NCBI RefSeq assembly: GCF_001864935.2
Contig: NZ_CP126267.1
Location: forward strand, 1 to 64,000
Length of the DNA stretch: 64,000 bases
Origin: Curtobacterium sp. MCBA15_012
Lineage (GTDB): Bacteria > Actinomycetota > Actinomycetes > Actinomycetales > Microbacteriaceae
Direction of reading: 5' to 3'
In this document: one piece after another, positions 22,696 to 31,187 of the stretch
Layout of the letters: each line of letters opens with the position of its first letter
Position numbering within the stretch: the first letter of the stretch is position 1
The notes under the pieces: generated by a model
The model's input: only the letters and a program-made list of their open reading frames with translations
Databases searched by the model: none
What the model was told of the DNA's origin: nothing
Made by a program: the position numbers and the translations under genes

Positions 22696-24089
22696 CACAG
22701 CGCCTCCGCCCCGGGCGAGGGCGTTCCCGCTGCCGCCGGTGCCGCCGGTGCTGCCGGCGCCTCGGTCGGGGAGTCGGACGGGGTGGGCGTCGGCGAGGAC
22801 GACGGGGACCCGTCGCCACCGGTCCCGGCCTGGTCCTGTCCGGTCTCCGCGGCCTTGCGCAGGCGGTCGACGATGTCCCGAGCGTCGGACAACGACGTCG
22901 CGTTGATCGTCGAGCGGACGTTCTCGCGGGTGTACTCCGGCAGCGACGCGGTGCTGATGTCGGTGTCCTCGTACACGTCGGACAGCGCGATCGGACCGAT
23001 CGACTGCTGGACGCCCTTGTAGATCGCGACGGTGCCGCGGTCGGTGCCCACGTAGTAGTGGTCCTGCGTGATCCGCCAGCCCAGGAACACGGCGCCGACG
23101 AGCAGCCCGACCGCCGCGACGAGCGCGATCGTCCAACCGATCCGTCGGCGCACCCGGCGACGACGGTCCTCGGCGATGAGCTCGGCGAAGTACTGGTCCG
23201 ACTCGGGCTCGAAGTGCGAGTCCTCGGGCGCGGCGCTGACCTTGAGGGGGTGCAGCAGGATCGTGGGGAGGCGGATCGGCTTGCGGCCGGTCGACGCCTC
23301 GAAGGTCAGGGGTGCTGCGGCGGACCCGACCGTGGTGGCGGCCTCGTCGTCGTCGACCACGTCGCCGTCGGTCACGTCCATCACGACGACGGTGACGTTG
23401 TCGGGGGCGCCGTGGTCGAGCGTCTCCTTGACCAGGCGCTGGGTGACCTGGTTGGCGTCCATCGTCGACGCCAGGGCGTGTCGGATGCGCTCCTCGGCGA
23501 GGTACGAGGACAGGCCGTCGGAGCACAGGAGCCAGCGGTCGCCGGCCTGGATGTCCATGACGGCGGTGTCGACCTCGGGTGCCGCGTCGACGTCGCCGAG
23601 CACCCGCATGAGCACCGAGCGGCGCGGGTGGACCGCTGCTTCCTCCGGTGTGATGCGACCGCTGTCGACGAGCCGCTGCACGAACGTGTGGTCGGACGTG
23701 ATCTGCTGCAGCTCACCGTCGCGCATCCGGTAGATGCGCGAGTCGCCGATGTGGGCGATGGCGATCTGCTCGCCGACCCGGATGAGCGCGGACACCGTGG
23801 TGCCCATGCCGGTGAGTTCCTGGTGCTCGAAGACCGTCTCGGTGATGAGCTGGTTCGCGGCGATGAGGGCCGACTGCAGGGCGAACTCGGCGTCGTGCGC
23901 GGAGGGGAACTCGCGGTCCACCTCGCGGATCCGACGGATGGCGATCGCAGAGGCGACGTCGCCGCCCGCGTGGCCGCCCATGCCGTCGGCGACGGCGAAG
24001 AGGTGGGTGCCGGCGTAGCCGGAGTCCTGGTTGTTGGCGCGGATGCGCCCCACGTGGGACACAGCGGCGCTCAGCGTGCGAGCGGTCAT
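22695..24089 (-). CDS. pstP: PP2C-family Ser/Thr phosphatase PstP
   Basis: PstP dephosphorylates the kinases PknA/PknB and their targets. Metal-binding PP2C motifs are seen in order: NNQDSG, VADGMGGHAGGD, GMGTT, IGDSRIYRMRDG, CSDGLSSYL and APDNVTVVVMD (about 1-240). One membrane helix lies at about 312-335, followed by an extracellular segment and a Ser/Pro/Ala-rich tail. At 464 residues it is slightly shorter than the M. tuberculosis homologue. It sits between the FHA genes and rodA, the standard order. Confidence 0.96.
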   Translation of the reverse strand: MTARTLSAAVSHVGRIRANNQDSGYAGTHLFAVADGMGGHAGGDVASAIAIRRIREVDREFPSAHDAEFALQSALIAANQLITETVFEHQELTGMGTTVSALIRVGEQIAIAHIGDSRIYRMRDGELQQITSDHTFVQRLVDSGRITPEEAAVHPRRSVLMRVLGDVDAAPEVDTAVMDIQAGDRWLLCSDGLSSYLAEERIRHALASTMDANQVTQRLVKETLDHGAPDNVTVVVMDVTDGDVVDDDEAATTVGSAAAPLTFEASTGRKPIRLPTILLHPLKVSAAPEDSHFEPESDQYFAELIAEDRRRRVRRRIGWTIALVAAVGLLVGAVFLGWRITQDHYYVGTDRGTVAIYKGVQQSIGPIALSDVYEDTDISTASLPEYTRENVRSTINATSLSDARDIVDRLRKAAETGQDQAGTGGDGSPSSSPTPTPSDSPTEAPAAPAAPAAAGTPSPGAEAL

Positions 24090-24096
24090 GTCCGGG

Positions 24097-24654
24097 TTAC
24101 CGCCGCAGCTCGAACGTCGTCGTCCCGATCGTGATCGGTGTCCGCTCCGCGATGGTCACGGGGGTGGTCACCTTCTGACCGTCGACGAAGGTGCCGTTCG
24201 TGGACTCGAGGTCGGTGAGGACCCACCCCGACGCCCGGAGTTCCAGGCGGGCGTGGTGGGTGGACGTGTAGTCGTCGCGGATCACGACGTTGGACTCGCT
24301 GGAGCGGCCGATGGTGATCGGTCCGCCGCCGAGCGGCATCTCGAGGCCCTCACGTGCGCCCTCGGTGATGACGAGCCGCGTCGGGACGCCGCTCGCGGTC
24401 TGCTGCGGCGTCGGTCCGGAGGACTGCCCGATCAGCTCGGTGAACGCGCCACCCGACGCGGCCGCCGGAGCCGCCGCAGCGGGGACCACGGGGGTCGTCG
24501 GGCCGGACGGTGCGGCCTTCGGATCGGTGGGGATCGTGCGCACGCGCTGGCCGAACAGGTCGCTCCGCAGGGCGAAGACGATCACGAACACGAACAGCCA
24601 CAGCACCGCGAGGAACGCGAAGCGCAGGACGAGCAGGGTCAGCCCTGTGGTCAT
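24097..24654 (-). CDS. fhaB: FHA-domain membrane protein FhaB (FipA)
   Basis: The protein reads phosphothreonine marks made by the operon kinases and is linked to division and wall synthesis. The 185-residue product has an N-terminal membrane helix (about 4-27), a Pro/Ala linker and a C-terminal FHA domain with ITIGRSSESN, STHHARLEL and TDLESTNGTFV. The ATG at 24654 overlaps the fhaA stop (ATGA) and determines the start; the longer frame upstream is only the fhaA reverse frame. pstP follows after 7 bp. Confidence 0.95.
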   Translation of the reverse strand: MTTGLTLLVLRFAFLAVLWLFVFVIVFALRSDLFGQRVRTIPTDPKAAPSGPTTPVVPAAAAPAAASGGAFTELIGQSSGPTPQQTASGVPTRLVITEGAREGLEMPLGGGPITIGRSSESNVVIRDDYTSTHHARLELRASGWVLTDLESTNGTFVDGQKVTTPVTIAERTPITIGTTTFELRR

Positions 24655-25331
24655 CGAGCACCTCCGTCGCTCTCGGGGATCACCCGGAACACCATACGGG
24701 TACGACCGATCTCGATCGTCGAGTCCGGCTCCACGATGGCCTGCTGGAAGCGCTGACCGTCGAGTTTCGAGCCGTTCGTGGACCCCAGGTCGTTGGCCTG
24801 GGCGTGCTTGCCGTCCCAGATCACCTCGACGTGCTTGCGGCTCGTGCCGGTGTCGGCGACGGTGATGTCGGCGTCCGTCCCGCGGCCGATCACGGTGCGT
24901 CCGCGCTGCAGCCGGTGACGCTGGGAGCCGATGTCGAGGACCGCGACCCACGCGACGTCGCGCTGCACGGTGCTCGAGTCCACCTGAAGGATCCCGGTCG
25001 AGAGCGTGCCGTCCTGCTGCAACCGGATCGTCACCGGGCCCGAGAACGAGTAGTTCTGCGCCACGGCGTGCTGCTGCACCATCGAGGTCAGCTCGTCGAT
25101 GAGCGGCCGTCCCACGTCGTTCATGCGCGTGAAGTCCGGCGGTGCGAGCCGGACGGTGAACTCGTTCGGCACGAGGATGCGCTCCCGCGACACCACGGCG
25201 GCCTTGGTGTCGAGCTCGCGGCGCAGGGCGCTCGAGATCTCCACGGGCTGCACGCCGGAGCGGAAGGTCTTCGCGAACGCACCGTTGACGGCGCGCTCCA
25301 ACCCTCGCTCGAAGCTGTCCAAGAGGCCCAT
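24651..25331 (-). CDS. fhaA: FHA-domain protein FhaA with DUF3662 N-terminus
   Basis: FhaA binds phosphorylated partners such as the pseudokinase MviN in mycobacteria and tunes peptidoglycan synthesis. The 226-residue cytoplasmic protein has DUF3662 (MGLLDSFERGLERAVNGAFA, up to about residue 120) and a C-terminal FHA domain (TVIGRGTDAD, TSRKHVEV, DLGSTNGSKL). M. tuberculosis FhaA has a long linker between them; here it is short. It is the first gene of the minus-strand operon; the start at 25331 gives the family N-terminus. Confidence 0.95.
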   Translation of the reverse strand: MGLLDSFERGLERAVNGAFAKTFRSGVQPVEISSALRRELDTKAAVVSRERILVPNEFTVRLAPPDFTRMNDVGRPLIDELTSMVQQHAVAQNYSFSGPVTIRLQQDGTLSTGILQVDSSTVQRDVAWVAVLDIGSQRHRLQRGRTVIGRGTDADITVADTGTSRKHVEVIWDGKHAQANDLGSTNGSKLDGQRFQQAIVEPDSTIEIGRTRMVFRVIPESDGGAR

Positions 25332-25441
25332 GTGTCTCCAGTGTCGTCGGTCACGGACCACTGCATGGTAGTGGGTGGCACCCGGGCCCGTCTGACAGTG
25401 GTCACGGGGCCCCTCGGCGCCGTGCTAATGTTGCCGGGCTG

Positions 25442-25528
25442 GCGCGAGTGGCGGAATTGGTAGACGCGCACGGTTCAGGTCCGTGTGCTGGAAACGGCGT
25501 GGGGGTTCAAGTCCCCCCTCGCGCACCA
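25442..25528 (+). tRNA. tRNA-Leu (CAG)
   Basis: Class II tRNA with a long variable arm. Acceptor GCGCGAG pairs with CTCGCGC. Anticodon stem CACGG/CCGTG encloses TTCAGGT with anticodon CAG. The T-arm GGGGGTTCAAGTCCCCC is perfect, and CCA is encoded at 25526-25528. TAATGT at 25426-25431 is a plausible -10. Confidence 0.97.
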
Positions 25529-25533
25529 GGTGA

Positions 25534-25567
25534 GGAACGGCCCCCGGAGGAATCCGGGGGCCGTTCC
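25534..25567 (+). terminator. Terminator after tRNA-Leu
   Basis: A perfect 15-bp inverted repeat GGAACGGCCCCCGGA / TCCGGGGGCCGTTCC with a 4-base loop, followed by GCGTTTCC. Confidence 0.8.
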
Positions 25568-25579
25568 GCGTTTCCGGGA

Positions 25580-25648
25580 GTCTGCTGCCCCGGGACGTCC
25601 GCTGCCCCGGGACGTCCGCCGCCCCGGCCCGTCCGCTGCCCCGGCCCG
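25580..25648. repeat. Four imperfect 17-bp tandem repeats
   Basis: Units of GCTGCCCCGGGACGTCC, with variants GCCGCCCCGG and CCCGTCC, run up to the stop codon of the phosphotransferase gene. They are non-coding. Confidence 0.65.
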
Positions 25649-26551
25649 TCAGCCCGCGAAGGCGGCGAGGGCGTCGTCGAGCATCCGGTGCCCCTGCTCC
25701 TCGAAGCCGGCGTCACCCACCTCGTGTGCCCACACCGCGGTGCCGACGGCCTCGCGGAGCTGGATCCAGCGCCACGCGTCCGGGGTCCGGGGATCGCCCC
25801 CGTACCCGTCGATGAAGGCGGTCTCGAGCGCCGGGTCGTGCTGCCAGTGCAGGACGGCGAGCCGTGTGAGGTCCGTCGCGGCCGGACGGAACGCGAAGCG
25901 TCCGAGGTCGATCGCGCGGAGGCGGCCGTCATCGACCACCCAGTTGCGGGGCTGCCAGTCGCCGTGCGTCGGCACGACGGTCACCGGGGTCGGACGGAAC
26001 CGGGCGAGCACGGCGCGGACGGCCTCGACCCGCTCGGCCGGGATCCGGTGCCGCTGGTCGAGCTGACCCGTGGTCCTCGCCTGCTCTCGCTCGGCGTAGG
26101 TCGGGTCGGTCCACGCTGTCTGGTCGTGGAGGCGTCGGAGCAGGGCGCCCGCCTGCCGGTGCACCGCGGGGTCGTGTTCGTCCGGGGTGCCGAGCGCGAG
26201 ACGGCCCGGGACCCGGTCGAGCACGAGGACCCGGGTGTCCTCGTCCGCCGCGACCAGGGCTCCGGCATCGCCGCGCGCGACGAGCACGTCGGTCCACCCG
26301 CGGTGCGCCGTGAGCTCGCGGGGGAAGTGGGTGTTCGCCGGTCCGCAGGCCTTGACGACGAGGTCGCGTCCGCCCGACCGCACGTGGAGCACGACGGTGT
26401 CGAGCAGCCCCCAGGAGTGGTCGGCGACGAGTTCGACGTCCGGCAGCACCGACCGGACGAACGTCTGCTGCGCCGGGGTCAAGCCGGCGCGCCCCCACGC
26501 GTCGGCAGCGACCTGGTGTTCCCCGTCCCCGTCCCCGTCCCCGTTCCCCAC
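25649..26551 (-). CDS. Aminoglycoside phosphotransferase-like (APH fold) small-molecule kinase
   Basis: The APH superfamily transfers phosphate from ATP to small substrates. The 300-residue product has VVKACGP (ATP-binding Lys region), the catalytic Brenner-type loop THGDWQPRNW and metal-binding IDLGRFAF in place of the common IDW/DxD. The first ~10 residues are Gly/Asp repeats from a GGGGAC microsatellite, so the true start may be later (MGNGDGDG is weak). The substrate is unknown; I see nothing specific to antibiotic resistance. It ends next to the YdcF-like gene (25 bp gap), same strand. Confidence 0.75.
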   Translation of the reverse strand: MGNGDGDGDGEHQVAADAWGRAGLTPAQQTFVRSVLPDVELVADHSWGLLDTVVLHVRSGGRDLVVKACGPANTHFPRELTAHRGWTDVLVARGDAGALVAADEDTRVLVLDRVPGRLALGTPDEHDPAVHRQAGALLRRLHDQTAWTDPTYAEREQARTTGQLDQRHRIPAERVEAVRAVLARFRPTPVTVVPTHGDWQPRNWVVDDGRLRAIDLGRFAFRPAATDLTRLAVLHWQHDPALETAFIDGYGGDPRTPDAWRWIQLREAVGTAVWAHEVGDAGFEEQGHRMLDDALAAFAG

Positions 26552-26576
26552 CCAGACACGGTAGCCCGGAGGTCGA

Positions 26577-27596
26577 TCAGTGGGCCAGGCCGGTGAGCTC
26601 GCCCACGGCGATCGCGGCCGCCAGCGCCACGAAGGGTCCCAGGGCGACGACGCTCACCCACCGGTGCTCCACGAGCAGCGCGACGAACTCGCGCAGGAAC
26701 GCGCTCGGGACGTAGTAGCGGGCGGTCCGGGAGCCGACGACCTGGGCGTCCGCGCCGAGTCGGCGGGCGAGGGAGGCGGTGCGGAGGACGTGGTAGTCGC
26801 TCGTCACGAGCAGCAGCGGTCCGGTCCGACCGGCGTCGCGCAGCAGCTCGACCGAGCGCTCGATGTTCTCGCGGGTCGTGGTCGACCGGTCCTCGGCGAG
26901 GACGTCCTCGGCGGGGACGCCCTGGTCGAGCAGGTACTCGCGCATCGCGGTCGCCTCGGCCCGGACCTCGTCCGACCCCTGTCCGCCGGACGGCACGAGG
27001 AGCGGGCGGTTGCCCCGCGCCACCTCGGCACGCCACGCCTGGACGCCCCGGTCGAGTCGGCCGCGCAGGAGCGGGGTCACCGTGCCGTCCGCGCGCAGGC
27101 CCGCCCCGTGCACGACGACCGCGGTCGGGGCGACGCCGTGGCGCATCCGCCCGTACACCACCGAGTAGAGGGCGAACGAGACGAAGGCGGCACTGGCGTA
27201 CGCGGAGACGAGGGCGAGCAGTGCCGCGACGGTCACGCCCACGACGCCGAACCGGACGACGAGCACGACGGCGACGACCGGCAGGACGAGCACGGCGACA
27301 CCGGCGAGCAGGGAGAGCTGGTTGCCGAGGCTCCGCCCTTCCTTGCGGAGCATGGTCACACTGTTGGCGACGAGGGCGACGCCGAACACCACGACGCTGA
27401 TCGGGAGCGCGAGTGCGAGCAGCCCGAGGGCGACGACCGCGGGCAGCGACCAGTCGGCGGCGACGACCAGTCCGCCGAGCACGCCGAACACGACGGCGGT
27501 GGTGAGGAAGACGCCGTTCCGCAGCATCCTCGGGTCGCGACGGCGGCAGACCAGGTAGGCGATGAGGAAGACCGCGGCGACGACGAGCAGGAACAC
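26577..27596 (-). CDS. YdcF-like (DUF218) membrane protein
   Basis: DUF218 proteins include SanA and ElyC, envelope proteins of uncertain chemistry. The 339-residue product has about five hydrophobic helices in residues 1-150. The DUF218 domain follows (TAVVVHGAGL, LVPSGGQGSDEVRAEA, STTTRENIERSVELL, LVTSDYHVLRTASLARRLG), and a final helix lies near the C-terminus. These motifs, particularly the Ser-Gly-Gly-Gln-Gly and Asp-Tyr-His sites, are intact. GTG start. A role in envelope polysaccharide or peptidoglycan maintenance is family-based inference. Confidence 0.85.
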   Translation of the reverse strand: MFLLVVAAVFLIAYLVCRRRDPRMLRNGVFLTTAVVFGVLGGLVVAADWSLPAVVALGLLALALPISVVVFGVALVANSVTMLRKEGRSLGNQLSLLAGVAVLVLPVVAVVLVVRFGVVGVTVAALLALVSAYASAAFVSFALYSVVYGRMRHGVAPTAVVVHGAGLRADGTVTPLLRGRLDRGVQAWRAEVARGNRPLLVPSGGQGSDEVRAEATAMREYLLDQGVPAEDVLAEDRSTTTRENIERSVELLRDAGRTGPLLLVTSDYHVLRTASLARRLGADAQVVGSRTARYYVPSAFLREFVALLVEHRWVSVVALGPFVALAAAIAVGELTGLAH

Positions 27597-27633
27597 GAGT
27601 ACAGAATACCGGGCGGTGTGCGCGGCCCGACGG

Positions 27634-28386
27634 TCAGGTCGCGGACCGGCCGCCCTCGCGGGTCCCGGCGAGTCCGTGGTCGTGGGCGTACACGACGAGC
27701 TGGACCCGGTCGCGGAGCGAGAGCTTGCCGAGGATGCTCGAGATCTGCGTCTTCACGGTCGACTCGGTGACGAACTCCTTCGCCGCGATCTCGGCGTTCG
27801 ACAGCCCGCGCGAAGCCCACCCGAACACGATCCGCTCCCGGTCGGTCAGGGTCTGGAACGCGGCGGGCTGGGGCTTCGGCGCGCGCTCGACGTCGGCGCC
27901 GAACAGCTGCGAGACGTCGTTCGGCGCGATCACCGAGCTGCCCTCGTGCACGGCCCGGACCGCGGCGAACAGGAACGGCGGCGTGGTGTCCTTGAGCAGG
28001 AATCCGCTCGCGCCCAGGCGGATCGCGGTGGCCGCCGCGGGGTCGAGGCCGAACGTGGTCAGCACGACGACGCGGGGGAGCGGCTCGCCCACGGCACCGG
28101 AGTAGAGCTGTCGGACGGTCTCGACGCCGTCCATGCCGGCCATCCGCATGTCGAGCAGCACCACGTCGGGGCGCAGTTCGCGGATGCGGTCGAGGGCCTC
28201 GGCGCCGTCCGACGCCTCGCCGACGACCTGCATGTCGGGCTGGGCGTCGAGGACGACCCGCAGGCCGGCGCGGAACAGTGCCTGGTCGTCGGTGAGCAGG
28301 ATGCGGATCGGGGCAGCGGTGGGGCCGGTCGGCGGCTCGGCACCCCGTTCGGTGCCGGTGTGTGCGCCGCTGTGTGGCTCGGTCAT
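27634..28386 (-). CDS. NarL/LuxR-family response regulator
   Basis: The receiver domain (about 27-145) has phospho-acceptor Asp79 in VVLLDMRM, acidic pair DD34, Thr in VLTTFG and Lys in LLKDTT. The C-terminal LuxR helix-turn-helix (GLSNAEIAAKEFVTESTVKTQISSIL) binds DNA. The 250-residue length includes an unusual 26-residue Thr/Glu/Pro lead before the receiver, so the start may be later; the ATG at 28386 overlaps the kinase stop (ATGA), supporting it. It pairs with the upstream histidine kinase; target genes are not evident. Confidence 0.93.
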   Translation of the reverse strand: MTEPHSGAHTGTERGAEPPTGPTAAPIRILLTDDQALFRAGLRVVLDAQPDMQVVGEASDGAEALDRIRELRPDVVLLDMRMAGMDGVETVRQLYSGAVGEPLPRVVVLTTFGLDPAAATAIRLGASGFLLKDTTPPFLFAAVRAVHEGSSVIAPNDVSQLFGADVERAPKPQPAAFQTLTDRERIVFGWASRGLSNAEIAAKEFVTESTVKTQISSILGKLSLRDRVQLVVYAHDHGLAGTREGGRSAT

Positions 28387-29639
28387 CGGTTCGTCCCCCC
28401 TCGGACGTCGTACGGGATGCGCGCGCGTGCGGTGAACACGTCGTCGAGCACGGCGGCGTCGAAGGACCCGCCGATCGTGGTGAGTCGGGTCTGCATGCCG
28501 GTGAGTCCGCGGCCGGATCCGCGCGGGTGGGCGGCGAGTTCGTCGATGCCGAGCTCCTCGCCGACCGGGAGCGAGGCGGAGCGCACGGCGTTCTCGACCT
28601 CGAGCACGAGGTCCGCCGACCGCCAGGTTTCGCGGACGTCGACGGCACCGCCGGGCACGCCGTGTCGGAGCGCGTTCGTCAGCATCTCCTGCAGCACCCG
28701 GCGGGCCGCCGTCCCGTGCACCGGGCCGAGCGGTCGGGAGGCACCCCGGACGGTGTGCTCGACCGTGACACCGGCGTCGCGGATGCCGCGGACGATCTCC
28801 TCGAAGGAGGCCGGGTCGACGGTGGCGTCGGACCCGTCGATGTGGCCGAGGACCTGGCGCACCTCGACCAGGGAGCTCCGGGCGGTGCTCGCGATGGTGG
28901 CGCTGACCTCGCGGACGCGTGCCTCGTCGTCGAGGAACGGCACGGAGTCGGCCTGCGCGATGATCACGGCGAGGGAGTGGCCGACGACGTCGTGCACGTC
29001 GCGGGCGATGTCGGCGCGGATGCGTTCGGACTCGGCTTCGTCCACGGCGCGGGTGGCGACGGCCTCGGCACGGTTCGCGACCGCCTCGGCGCGCGTGGCC
29101 GCGGCCTCGGCGTCGATGCGGCGGACGGCCTCGGCGTTCTGGGAGCGGACGGCCCGGGTGGCGAGCCCACCCGCCCAGACCGAGACGAGCGCGAGGGTCG
29201 GCGCCGCGAGGACGATCGCGACCTGCTCCGAGGGCCCGTTCAGCAGCAGTGCGTACCGGTAACCGGTCTTGGAGAGGTACAGGGAGGCGAGGACTCCGGC
29301 GCCGAGGGAGAGCAGACCGGCGAGGACGACCTCGATCTTCGTGCCGACGATCGCGACGCTGCCGACCACGACGAAGAGCGCGACGTCGACGAGTGAGGGA
29401 CGCTCCCCGTTCCACACCTGGACGACGCCGAGGGCGACCGCGGCGAGCATCGCCCCGGACGGGCTGAGCCGACGGAGGGCGATCGCGACGGTCGCGGCCG
29501 TGACGGCGAGGGCGCTCGCCCGTTCGAGCTCGAGGTCGATCGGTGCGAGGAAGACGAGGCAGGCGAGCGCGGCCCACGTCAGGTCGACGACGAGGGATCG
29601 GCGAGGGAGGACCCTGGTGAACCCCTGACCGCCCCTCAC
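28383..29639 (-). CDS. HisKA_3-type sensor histidine kinase
   Basis: NarX/DesK-class kinase that phosphorylates the adjacent response regulator. About four to six membrane helices span 16-160. A strongly heptadic Ala/Glu/Arg coiled coil at about 168-206 leads into the dimerisation domain, with phospho-acceptor His216 in IARDVHDVVGHS. A HATPase domain follows (EMLTNALRHG, GSGRGLTGMQTRL). The 418-residue protein has no periplasmic sensor domain, so it probably senses membrane or intramembrane signals. GTG start; the stop overlaps the regulator ATG. Confidence 0.92.
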   Translation of the reverse strand: MRGGQGFTRVLPRRSLVVDLTWAALACLVFLAPIDLELERASALAVTAATVAIALRRLSPSGAMLAAVALGVVQVWNGERPSLVDVALFVVVGSVAIVGTKIEVVLAGLLSLGAGVLASLYLSKTGYRYALLLNGPSEQVAIVLAAPTLALVSVWAGGLATRAVRSQNAEAVRRIDAEAAATRAEAVANRAEAVATRAVDEAESERIRADIARDVHDVVGHSLAVIIAQADSVPFLDDEARVREVSATIASTARSSLVEVRQVLGHIDGSDATVDPASFEEIVRGIRDAGVTVEHTVRGASRPLGPVHGTAARRVLQEMLTNALRHGVPGGAVDVRETWRSADLVLEVENAVRSASLPVGEELGIDELAAHPRGSGRGLTGMQTRLTTIGGSFDAAVLDDVFTARARIPYDVRGGTNR

Positions 29640-29676
29640 GGATCGATCATCGCACGGCGCTCGGGCGTGGCGGGGT

Positions 29677-29778
29677 TCACGGGATCGGGGACATCGCGAT
29701 CAGGGCGACCGCAGTGACGGCGATGATCGCGGCGCAGGTCGCGAGGGTTGCGATCACGTGCTTGGTCGAGGTCTCCAT
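29677..29778 (-). CDS. Possible 33-residue membrane peptide
   Basis: A short frame encodes METSTKHVIATLATCAAII followed by VTAVALIAMSPIP, a single hydrophobic helix with a short polar head. It has ATG start, TGA stop, sits 38 bp upstream of the histidine kinase start and is collinear with it. The ribosome site is weak (GAGG 11 bases upstream). Small single-helix proteins are common in Microbacteriaceae, but I recognise no family, and coding status is uncertain. Confidence 0.35.
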   Translation of the reverse strand: METSTKHVIATLATCAAIIAVTAVALIAMSPIP

Positions 29779-29928
29779 GCTGACGAGCCTCGCGGAGGAG
29801 GCGGCGCGGGGCATCGGGCGGAGGGACGAGCGCCGTCGTCCGGAAGGACGAACCCGGTCGTCCTGCGGTCCGGAGCCCGGGAGGGTCGGAGCGCCCACGC
29901 GGGTGCGCGGATGCGGCAGGATCAGCAC

Positions 29929-30285
29929 GTGTCCCGTACCGAGCCCGCCGGGGGAGCCGGAACCGCCCCCACGGCCCCTGCACCCACCGTGCTCGGGCGC
30001 GTGCTGCGGCGCCGCCTGCGCGACCCGGTCTGCCGCGCCTGTGCACACCCGTGGGCGGGGCATCCCGGTGCGCCCTCGGACGGGAGCGGCACCGAGTGTG
30101 CCGCCTGCCGGTCCGAGCGGGACCACGCCGGTGCGCCCGAGGGTGCGGACCCGTGCTCCGCGACGGTACCGACCGCGCTCCTGGACCGAGCGACCGTGGT
30201 GCCGGACCGTCCGGAGCGCTGGTGGCACCGGGTGGCGGTCTTCCCGCTGCGGGTGATCCTCGTGGTCCTCGACGGACTGGGCTGA
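29929..30285 (+). CDS. Small hypothetical protein with paired CxxC motifs
   Basis: Not recognised. The 118-residue product has GC-rich third positions throughout. It carries CRAC and CAAC spaced about 24 residues apart (a possible zinc ribbon or redox pair) in a Pro/Gly/Ala-rich region. It ends with a short hydrophobic segment WWHRVAVFPLRVILVVLDGLG that may associate with the membrane. GTG at 29929 is preceded by AGGA; an in-frame ATG at 29911 is an alternative. The opposite strand also has an open frame, which I consider a shadow. Confidence 0.45.
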   Translation: MSRTEPAGGAGTAPTAPAPTVLGRVLRRRLRDPVCRACAHPWAGHPGAPSDGSGTECAACRSERDHAGAPEGADPCSATVPTALLDRATVVPDRPERWWHRVAVFPLRVILVVLDGLG

Positions 30286-30300
30286 GCCGTCACCCTGGTC

Positions 30301-30340
30301 GTGACCGCGTGACCGCGTGACCGCGTGACCGCGTGACCGC
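30301..30340. repeat. Five perfect 8-bp tandem repeats GTGACCGC
   Basis: Direct repeats of GTGACCGC followed by a degenerate sixth copy (GTCACCGG), just after the CxxC gene. Stops in the reading frame show it is non-coding here. The rest of the gap to 30442 shows nothing recognisable. Confidence 0.85.
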
Positions 30341-30442
30341 GTGACCGCGTCACCGGACGACGGCCGACCGGTCGGCCCGGATCTCGGCCCGGGCCGGAAC
30401 GGCTCGCGCACGGCGCACAGCGCGCGGAGACGGTGACCGACC

Positions 30443-30490
30443 GGCGGCCGGGAGGCGCGTGGCGGCGCCGCCACGCGCCTCCCGGCCGCC
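30443..30490. terminator. 48-bp perfect palindrome, bidirectional terminator
   Basis: Two 24-bp arms meet with no loop; the left arm contains GGCGGCCGGGAGGCGCGTGG. It lies between convergent genes (CxxC gene and SDR), 13 bp from the SDR stop. It contains the GGGAGGCGCG core of the window-wide repeat family. Confidence 0.75.
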
Positions 30491-30503
30491 CGTCGCTCGC
30501 GTC

Positions 30504-31187
30504 TCAGATCGTGAGCTGCCCGAGCACGCGGTGTGCGATCGAGACGGACTCGCCGCTCACCGCGGACCGCGGTGAGGCGAGGAACGCGACGAGGTCCGCG
30601 ATCTGCTGCGGGCTCGACTCGCCACCGGCGCCGCGCTGCACCTGCGCTGCCGGCTCGTCCGTCACCGTGCCCGGGTTCACGACGTTCACGGCCACACCGG
30701 TGCCCGCGACCTGGTCGGCGAGGTTCTTCGCGATGACGTTCGTCGCGGCGTTCCGGAGCGAGGTCGTGATGTTCCCCGCGAGGTAGGCGTTCTGCCCGCT
30801 CACCACGACGACGCGACCGAAGCCGGCGGCGCGCTGCGCGGGGAGCACGGCGTTCGCGACGCGGAGGAAGCCGAGCGCCTTGCCGTCGATCGCGGCGGCG
30901 ACCTGCTCGGGGTCCGATGCCCGGTCGGGGTCGAGCGTGCCCGCCGCGGGCGCCGCGGTGACCACGAGGACGTCGATGCGTCCGTGCTGGTCGAGCACCC
31001 GCGCGACCGCGGCGTCGACCGACTCCTGCGACGCGGTGTCCATGCGGACGTCGTCGGGGCCGCCGGCGGTGCGGGAGGCGACGACGACGTGCGCGCCCTC
31101 GCGACGGAGGGTCTCGGCGACGACGCTGCCGATGTACCCGTGACCGCCGACGACGAGGGCGGTCCGGCCGGTGAGTTCGAGGTCCAT
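30504..31187 (-). CDS. Short-chain dehydrogenase/reductase-like protein lacking the catalytic Tyr
   Basis: An SDR Rossmann fold is clear: GGHGYIGSVVAETLRREGAHV (variant glycine motif), MDTASQES, VLVVTAAPAAG in place of NNAG, and VNVVNPGTV. At 227 residues it is about family length. The active-site segment reads VVVSGQNAYLAGN then TTSLRNAATNVIAK, so Ser is present but the YxxxK pair at the expected spacing is replaced by SLRNA. It may be a non-catalytic or atypical SDR. It is divergent from the YdaD-like SDR across a 293-bp gap. Confidence 0.82.
   Translation of the reverse strand: MDLELTGRTALVVGGHGYIGSVVAETLRREGAHVVVASRTAGGPDDVRMDTASQESVDAAVARVLDQHGRIDVLVVTAAPAAGTLDPDRASDPEQVAAAIDGKALGFLRVANAVLPAQRAAGFGRVVVVSGQNAYLAGNITTSLRNAATNVIAKNLADQVAGTGVAVNVVNPGTVTDEPAAQVQRGAGGESSPQQIADLVAFLASPRSAVSGESVSIAHRVLGQLTI

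Noticed and set aside
25649..26551. Aminoglycoside resistance gene
   Set aside because: The APH fold is shared by many kinases; residues specific for aminoglycoside binding are not recognisable, and the catalytic motifs are variant.
29922..30353. Minus-strand gene of 143 codons opposite the CxxC gene
   Set aside because: Its N-terminus is translated from the 8-bp GTGACCGC tandem repeat and the remainder lacks any recognisable feature; the plus-strand frame has better third-position GC and a ribosome site.
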